Made by a program: the position numbers and the translations under genes. Of a stretch of 9,557 nucleotides of DNA, positions 5,433-9,557 are shown one piece after another; position 1 is the stretch's first letter, and every line of letters starts with the position of its first letter. The DNA is from Vulcanimicrobiota bacterium (lineage in GTDB: Bacteria > Vulcanimicrobiota > Vulcanimicrobiia > Vulcanimicrobiales > Vulcanimicrobiaceae), in contig DAHUYY010000064.1 of assembly GCA_027306845.1 (NCBI GenBank), positions 1-9,557 of the forward strand, in the 5' to 3' direction. The notes below the pieces were generated by a model, which made no database searches, was not told the DNA's origin, and saw only the letters and a program-made list of their open reading frames with translations.

Positions 5433-5992
5433 TGAGCGAGATCCGCCGCAGCGGGCATCGCTCCGCTCCGAAGTCGCGGCCGAACTATGCGATCCCCATT
5501 GTCGTTCTGCTATTGCTCGCGATCGGCGTGGGGTGGTGGTTCGTGCGCCCGCATGCCGCCGCGCCCAACACGCTGACGATCTATTACACGAACATGGACG
5601 GAACCACCGTCAAACCTTGGAATGTGACGCTGCGACCGCGCCCGGCGGGAAGCACGCGCGCGGAATGGGCGCACGACCGTGCGCTCTATGCCGCACTCCA
5701 GGCCGTCGTCGGCCCGCCCGCCGACGTTCGCGCGGTGCGCTTCCCACCGGGAACGCGCGTGATCGATGTCGCGCTTCACGGAACGACGGTGACGGTCGAT
5801 CTTTCGAAAGAAGTCGAATCGCAGCCTGGTGGCACCTTCGGTGAGAACGCGGAGTTCAAGGCACTCGTCTATTCGATGACGGCGTTGCCGGGAATCTCTG
5901 CCGTGCAGATCACCGTTGAGGGCCAACGATTGCCGACGCTGCCCGGAGGGCACCTCGAACTCGATGAACCGCTCCATCGCTCGGATTTCTAG
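5432..5992 (+). CDS. Membrane-anchored GerMN domain protein
   Basis: The product has 186 residues. A basic N-terminus is followed by one transmembrane anchor (about residues 19-38, IPIVVLLLLAIGVGWWFV), placing the rest outside the membrane. Residues 47-167 form a GerMN (sporulation/spore germination) domain: LTIYYTNMDG, a helix ending in LQAVVGPP, FPPGTRVIDVAL, TTVTVDLSKEV and a final ALPGISAVQITVEGQRL. The domain occurs in GerM lipoproteins of spore formers, but also in many non-sporulating bacteria beside murein amidases and murI, so it does not prove sporulation. The start is the GTG at 5432, overlapping the preceding TAG (TAGTG); no other start codon fits before the anchor. There is no lipobox cysteine. 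The 3' end overlaps the amidase gene by 29 bp. A role in binding or organising cell-wall enzymes is inferred. Confidence 0.85.
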   Translation: MSEIRRSGHRSAPKSRPNYAIPIVVLLLLAIGVGWWFVRPHAAAPNTLTIYYTNMDGTTVKPWNVTLRPRPAGSTRAEWAHDRALYAALQAVVGPPADVRAVRFPPGTRVIDVALHGTTVTVDLSKEVESQPGGTFGENAEFKALVYSMTALPGISAVQITVEGQRLPTLPGGHLELDEPLHRSDF

Positions 5993-7961
5993 CGCGCTCT
6001 TTGCGCTCTGCCTCGCGCTGCTCTGCGTGCCGCGCGTCGCAGTTGCGGCCCCGCTCTGGCAATTTGCGGGCCGCACCTTTGCCTTTACCCACGTCGAACG
6101 GCGCGATGCGACGCTGATGGTCGGGGTCGACGACCCTGCCTTGCGGCGCCTCTTCCACGCGCTCGGTGCGATCGTTACGTGGAAACCGGGGGCGCGCTAC
6201 GTTTTAATCGCGACCGGCGAGCCGACGATCGTCAGCTTTGCCATCGGGCATCGCACATACGATATCGGTCCGCTCGCGGTGCGCTCGAAGGCGGCGCCGT
6301 TCGCGCGCGGCGGTGAAGCATACCTCGATTTCGATGCCCTCGCGCGCTCGTTGGGGCTGCGCAAGATCGCCGATGGAGCGGCGACGATCCTGCAACCGCA
6401 GATTACCAACCTCGACGTTCGCGACGAGGGCAGCGGTATGCGCGTCGTCGCGCGCGGAGCGATCCCCCTGCAAGCGCGGCTCGTGCGGGCGAGCAAACGG
6501 CAGATGACCTATGCGTTCGTCGGTGTCGGAAGCCGATTGTCGCATCTCCGTAGCGTCGATGCCGGCGGGCTGGTTGCGGTAGAACTCTCGCAAGTCGGTA
6601 CGGCGGCGCATCCGACCACCTACGTTACGCTCGACCTCGACGGAACTTCGCACGTCGCTCAGGTCGGCTCGCTCGACGGTCGCGATATCGGGTTCGTCAT
6701 CGCTCCCGGGGCGAGCGAGCTCGCCCTCAGCAGCCCCGCCGCGCCCGCACCGAGTCGCTCGCTCACGACGCCGCCACCGACGCCGACGCCGCCGGTCACC
6801 GTTGCGTTACGGCCGCCGCCGAACGCCGAGTTGCCGACGGTATCGCCGTGGAATCGTGTCGCAAACGAACCGCTCGCGACGAGCCCGCCGGTTGCAGAGG
6901 TTACGCCGGCCCCGCTCGTCTCGCTCGCGCAAATCAATGCAATTGAAGCACAGCAGACGGCGAGCGGTGAAACGCTGCACGTCGCACTCACCGGTGCCGC
7001 TTCGTTCGATTGGCACCATTTGCGCGCGCCGGACAACCGCTTTTGGATCGACCTGCATGGTGCGACGCTCGAACCGACGGCGATACCTCCCTCGACCGGC
7101 GCTCCCATCGCCGACGTGCGTGCGCGGCAGATCGATCCGCAGACCGTGCGCATCGCACTCACCATCGTGGGTGCGCACGATGTAACGGTGACGCCGGCGG
7201 CGACCGGCGTCGATATCGCAGTCGACGGCGCGCTCGCGCTTGCCGATGCGTCGACCGCCGGTACGGGCGTCGCCGGTACCGGAACGCCGAGCGTCGCGCT
7301 CGCTGCCGCAGCCCCGGTCGCCGGTGGCGACCCTAGTCTTTGGAGCGTGAACCCCGTGGCGGCATACGTGCCGACGAACCCGCGCTTGATCGTGATCGAT
7401 CCCGGGCATGGCGGGAGCGACCGCGGAGCGGTGCGTCATGGCGTCGCCGAAGCGGTGCTTACCCTCGATATGGCCAAGCGTTTGCGCGCGATTCTCGAAG
7501 CGCGCGGCTGGCAGGTCATAATGACGCGGACCAAAGATGTCGATGTCTACGCTCCCAACGATACCGCCGAACAGGAATTACAAGCACGCGATAATATCGC
7601 CAATCGCGCCGGAGCGCGCTTGCTCGTGAGCATTCACGCCAACGCCTATATCAATGCCGGTCCCAACGGTACCACGACGTATTACGCAAAACCGATCGAC
7701 CAGCCGCTCGCGCGCGATATACAGAACGAACTCGCCGCGCAGGTCGGCACGAAGAACGACGGCATTATCAAGAGCCATCTCTACATTCCGTTGCATGCGT
7801 TCATGCCCGCCTGTCTGGTCGAGACGGCCTTCCTCTCCAACCCCGACGATTTCGTCCTGCTTACCGACCCTGCGTGGCGGCAGAAGGTCGCCGTCGCGAT
7901 CGCCGACGGCATCACCGATTATGCAGGCGCACCGCCGCCGGCAATCCAACCCCAGCAGTAA
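5964..7961 (+). CDS. Secreted N-acetylmuramoyl-L-alanine amidase with AMIN domains
   Basis: This 665-residue zinc amidase cuts the bond between N-acetylmuramic acid and L-alanine in peptidoglycan. A signal peptide (1-28) probably ends at AVA before APLW. Residues 30-140 resemble the copper-amine-oxidase-like N-terminal domain, including LGAIVTWKPG. A first AMIN-like domain spans about 147-251, then a proline/threonine-rich linker (258-318), a second AMIN-like domain (321-422) and an Ala/Thr/Gly-rich linker. The Amidase_3 catalytic domain is 474-655, with zinc ligands His482 (DPGHGG), Glu496 and His558 (SIHAN), and catalytic Glu620 in VETAFLSNPDD. AMIN domains normally direct amidases to the wall or septum. 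The ATG at 5964 is chosen for the signal peptide; GGAGGG (5945-5950) lies rather far upstream, so coupling to the overlapping GerMN gene is likely. The role is AmiC-like daughter-cell separation or wall turnover. Confidence 0.93.
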   Translation: MNRSIARISSALFALCLALLCVPRVAVAAPLWQFAGRTFAFTHVERRDATLMVGVDDPALRRLFHALGAIVTWKPGARYVLIATGEPTIVSFAIGHRTYDIGPLAVRSKAAPFARGGEAYLDFDALARSLGLRKIADGAATILQPQITNLDVRDEGSGMRVVARGAIPLQARLVRASKRQMTYAFVGVGSRLSHLRSVDAGGLVAVELSQVGTAAHPTTYVTLDLDGTSHVAQVGSLDGRDIGFVIAPGASELALSSPAAPAPSRSLTTPPPTPTPPVTVALRPPPNAELPTVSPWNRVANEPLATSPPVAEVTPAPLVSLAQINAIEAQQTASGETLHVALTGAASFDWHHLRAPDNRFWIDLHGATLEPTAIPPSTGAPIADVRARQIDPQTVRIALTIVGAHDVTVTPAATGVDIAVDGALALADASTAGTGVAGTGTPSVALAAAAPVAGGDPSLWSVNPVAAYVPTNPRLIVIDPGHGGSDRGAVRHGVAEAVLTLDMAKRLRAILEARGWQVIMTRTKDVDVYAPNDTAEQELQARDNIANRAGARLLVSIHANAYINAGPNGTTTYYAKPIDQPLARDIQNELAAQVGTKNDGIIKSHLYIPLHAFMPACLVETAFLSNPDDFVLLTDPAWRQKVAVAIADGITDYAGAPPPAIQPQQ

Positions 7962-7979
7962 GTTATGCTGGGGCTTTTT
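7950..7979 (+). terminator. Terminator-like hairpin over the amidase stop and murI start
   Basis: CCCCAGCA (7950-7957) and TGCTGGGG (7966-7973) are perfect 8-bp complements around an 8-base loop, followed by C and TTTTT (7975-7979). This is the form of an intrinsic terminator. The loop holds the amidase TAA (7959-7961) and the A of the murI ATG; the rest of that ATG and codons 2-5 of murI form the right arm and T-run. It may attenuate murI or control its start. A ribosome finishing the amidase gene would hold it open. Confidence 0.55.
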
Positions 7980-8765
7980 GATTCCGGGCTCGGCGGTTTG
8001 ACCGTGCTTCGAGCCGTTCGCGCGGCGCTTCCCGATGAAGAGATCGTCTTTCTCGCCGATCAGGCGCACGTGCCCTATGGAGATCGTAGCGAAGAAGAAC
8101 TCGTCGAGCTCCTCCAGGCGAACGTCAGGTGGTTAGAGGCAGCGGGTGCCGATGCGATCGTGATGGCGTGCAATACCTCGTGTGCCGTCGCGCAGCGCCA
8201 CGGCTGGCCGAAAGCCGACGTTCGCATTCTCGATCTCATCGAGTCGGCGGCGCTCGCCGTCACGCGGCGCGGCCTGCGCGATGTCGCGGTGATCGCGACC
8301 ACTGCGACCGTTCGCACCGGCGCATACGGCCATGCATTGCGTGCGCGCGTTCCTGCGATGCAGGTGACGGAGATCGCGGCGCCGGCGCTGGTGCCGCTCG
8401 TGGAGGCCGGCGAGATCGAAGGCGAGCGGGCGCGCGAAGCGGTTGCGAAGGTCTGCGCGCGCGTTCCCGATTCTTGTGAAGCGGTGCTGCTGGCGTGCAC
8501 GCATTTTCCGGTACTCGACGCGCACTTCGCTGCGGCGCTCGGCCCGAAGGTGCTGCGGATCGATCCGGCGATCGTGCAAGCAGAGCGGGCTGTTGCGCTG
8601 GCGATCGAAGCGGGTTCGGCGCGCGGGCACGGGCGGACGCGTTGCGTTACCACCGGCGACGGGGCGCGTTTTGCCGCGCAAATCGAGATGATTCTCGGCC
8701 CGGATCCCGCTCGTACTAGTGAAGCAGTGCGTTTGGAATATGGAAGAGATCGAAGAGTACGGTGA
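7965..8765 (+). CDS. murI: Glutamate racemase MurI
   Basis: MurI converts L-glutamate to D-glutamate in the cytoplasm for peptidoglycan synthesis. The 266-residue length is normal. The N-terminal LGLFDSGLGGLTVL (2-15) is the family signature, and DQAHVPYGDRS (32-42) follows. The two catalytic cysteines are Cys69 in ACNTSC and Cys178 in ACTHFP. The C-terminal part closes with FAAQIEMILGP, as in homologues. The ATG at 7965 lies 3 bases after the amidase stop and lacks a Shine-Dalgarno site, so translation probably depends on ribosomes finishing the amidase gene; a terminator-like hairpin covers this junction. The 3' end overlaps the convergent PAP2 gene by 50 bp. Grouping with the amidase and GerMN genes supports a cell-wall operon. 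Confidence 0.96.
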   Translation: MLGLFDSGLGGLTVLRAVRAALPDEEIVFLADQAHVPYGDRSEEELVELLQANVRWLEAAGADAIVMACNTSCAVAQRHGWPKADVRILDLIESAALAVTRRGLRDVAVIATTATVRTGAYGHALRARVPAMQVTEIAAPALVPLVEAGEIEGERAREAVAKVCARVPDSCEAVLLACTHFPVLDAHFAAALGPKVLRIDPAIVQAERAVALAIEAGSARGHGRTRCVTTGDGARFAAQIEMILGPDPARTSEAVRLEYGRDRRVR

Positions 8766-9360
8766 CGCTGCCGATTCCGAGCACCGAACCGCCGATCACT
8801 TGTGCGAGCGTGTGCGCGCGTAAATAGACACGCGCCCATCCGACCATTGGAATCAGAATCAGAAAGGGCAGCGGCGAGCGACCGTCGAGGAAGACGATAA
8901 CCGTCAGTGCAGCCGAGATCGCCAGCGCGTGCGTGCTGATCTTCCAGTAGCGCGTGATGACCTGAATGATCGCTCCCGAGACGGCATATCCGGCCAATGC
9001 GGCCCGCATGAGCATCGGTGCGTGTGCGGCCCAGAGGACGATCAATCCGAGAACGTAGGCGAGGGTAAACGCCGAGAAAACGGACTCGCGCTCCCGACGC
9101 TGCGACATATCGAGGTCGGAGATGCGGTCGCTGGCATAGAGCCAGAAGACGTAGAGCATCGGTAGCAGCGAGGTGAAGGTCGTAGAGAGGAAGAGCAACT
9201 TCCAGAACTCGAGCGTGGAGCGTGCCGTCTGGCTCGAAAGGATTACGAAGAGCGCGAGGGCGCAGAGAAACGGGTTGAAAATCGTCGATAGAATGCGCGC
9301 GAGGTCGCGCCAGACATTCCGGGTGCGCTCGGGGAGAAGATGTACCGAGGGGTCGATCAC
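8716..9360 (-). CDS. PAP2-family integral membrane phosphatase
   Basis: With the start used here the product has 214 residues and about six membrane helices. The three PAP2 (type 2 phosphatidic acid phosphatase) motifs are present in divergent form: RISDLDMSQRRER (about 79-91) replaces the KxxxxxxRP motif; KISTHA (140-145) replaces PSGH and keeps the histidine (His144); ARVYLRAHTLAQVIGG (176-191) is the SRxxxxxHxxxD motif with His183 but Gln in place of the usual Asp. Such proteins remove phosphate from lipids, including polyprenyl pyrophosphates. The GTG at 9360 is the start nearest the first helix; an ATG at 9417 adds 19 residues of Ser/Gly/Pro-rich sequence and would overlap a possible dxs start. 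Neither has a well-placed Shine-Dalgarno site. The gene converges on murI and diverges from dxs. Confidence 0.75.
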   Translation of the reverse strand: MIDPSVHLLPERTRNVWRDLARILSTIFNPFLCALALFVILSSQTARSTLEFWKLLFLSTTFTSLLPMLYVFWLYASDRISDLDMSQRRERESVFSAFTLAYVLGLIVLWAAHAPMLMRAALAGYAVSGAIIQVITRYWKISTHALAISAALTVIVFLDGRSPLPFLILIPMVGWARVYLRAHTLAQVIGGSVLGIGSVTVLFDLFHIPNALLH

Positions 9361-9421
9361 CCGGCCGAAATGCGACCTAGCGAACCCTCCTCCCTCCGCC
9401 GACGGTTCTGAGGGCATGGGT

Positions 9422-9434
9422 GCCCCGCCGGGGC
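9422..9434. other. Short GC hairpin in the PAP2-dxs intergenic region
   Basis: GCCCC (9422-9426) and GGGGC (9430-9434) can pair around a 3-base loop. It lies between the two divergent genes, 35 bases before the dxs ATG used here. It could be in the dxs leader or be chance; no T-run follows. No convincing promoter is visible in 9361-9469. Confidence 0.25.
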
Positions 9435-9469
9435 TTCCCCACACCGTTCTCGAATCGGAAACACGCGAT

Positions 9470-9557
9470 ATGCTCGAAAAAATCAACTCCCCCGCCGATC
9501 TCAAGAGGCTCGACCGCGACGACCTCGCACTGCTCGCGCGGGAGATCCGCGACCTGC
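9470..9557 (+). CDS. dxs: 1-deoxy-D-xylulose-5-phosphate synthase, N-terminus only
   Basis: Only the first 29 codons lie in the window. They read MLEKINSPADLKRL and then DDLALLAREIRDL, which closely matches the start of DXS (usual form: LLEKINSPADLKxL...LAxEIR). DXS is the thiamine-diphosphate enzyme that joins pyruvate and glyceraldehyde 3-phosphate in the first step of the MEP isoprenoid pathway. The identification rests on this short piece alone. The ATG at 9470 fits the usual family start; an in-frame ATG at 9416 would add 18 residues with no known counterpart. No strong Shine-Dalgarno site precedes either. The gene diverges from the PAP2 gene. Confidence 0.82.
   Translation, partial: MLEKINSPADLKRLDRDDLALLAREIRDL

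Noticed and set aside
5432..5992. Spore formation suggested by the GerMN domain
   Set aside because: GerMN domains are common outside spore formers, and no other sporulation gene is in the window.
1..9557. CRISPR arrays, tRNA or rRNA genes, insertion sequences, attachment sites, defence systems
   Set aside because: No spaced direct repeats, cloverleaf sequences, transposase motifs or defence-related domains were seen; nearly all of the window is assigned to ordinary coding genes.

Overview
Kind of organism. The window is GC-rich bacterial chromosome with tightly packed genes and no mobile elements, tRNA, rRNA or CRISPR. The genes are housekeeping or general metabolic: biotin synthase, glutamate racemase, a periplasmic murein amidase and the first enzyme of the MEP isoprenoid pathway. 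The run GerMN-domain protein, AMIN/Amidase_3 protein, MurI, together with the base and codon style, reminds me of the candidate phylum Eremiobacterota (WPS-2) or a related deep-branching lineage. This is recall from style only, not a search, and I hold it weakly. Layout, left part (1-1838): a MerR-family regulator runs off the left edge on the minus strand. It is divergent from an aldo/keto reductase, and between them lies a leftward MerR-type promoter with a 19-bp spacer over a short dyad. A small DUF190 protein follows, with its own extended -10 promoter and an inverted repeat that includes its ribosome binding site. Middle part (1917-5035): a flavodoxin-fold NAD(P)H oxidoreductase overlaps a complete biotin synthase gene (bioB) by 10 bp. 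After 67 bp come two class I SAM-dependent methyltransferases joined by an ATGA overlap. Right part (5088-8765): a four-helix membrane protein, a membrane-anchored GerMN protein, a secreted N-acetylmuramoyl-L-alanine amidase and glutamate racemase form a compact plus-strand operon with overlaps or gaps of only a few bases. It joins murein hydrolysis at the cell surface with D-glutamate supply in the cytoplasm. A terminator-like hairpin sits exactly on the amidase stop and murI start codons. Right edge (8716-9557): a divergent PAP2-family membrane phosphatase lies on the minus strand, its 3' end overlapping that of murI by 50 bp. Next to it, divergently, is the 5' end of dxs, which runs off the window. 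Isoprenoid synthesis (dxs), a candidate polyprenyl-lipid phosphatase (PAP2) and peptidoglycan genes are therefore neighbours. I found no clear novel defence or mobile system. The most interesting signals are regulatory: the hairpin over the amidase/murI junction, the hairpin at the DUF190 ribosome binding site, and the MerR operator.
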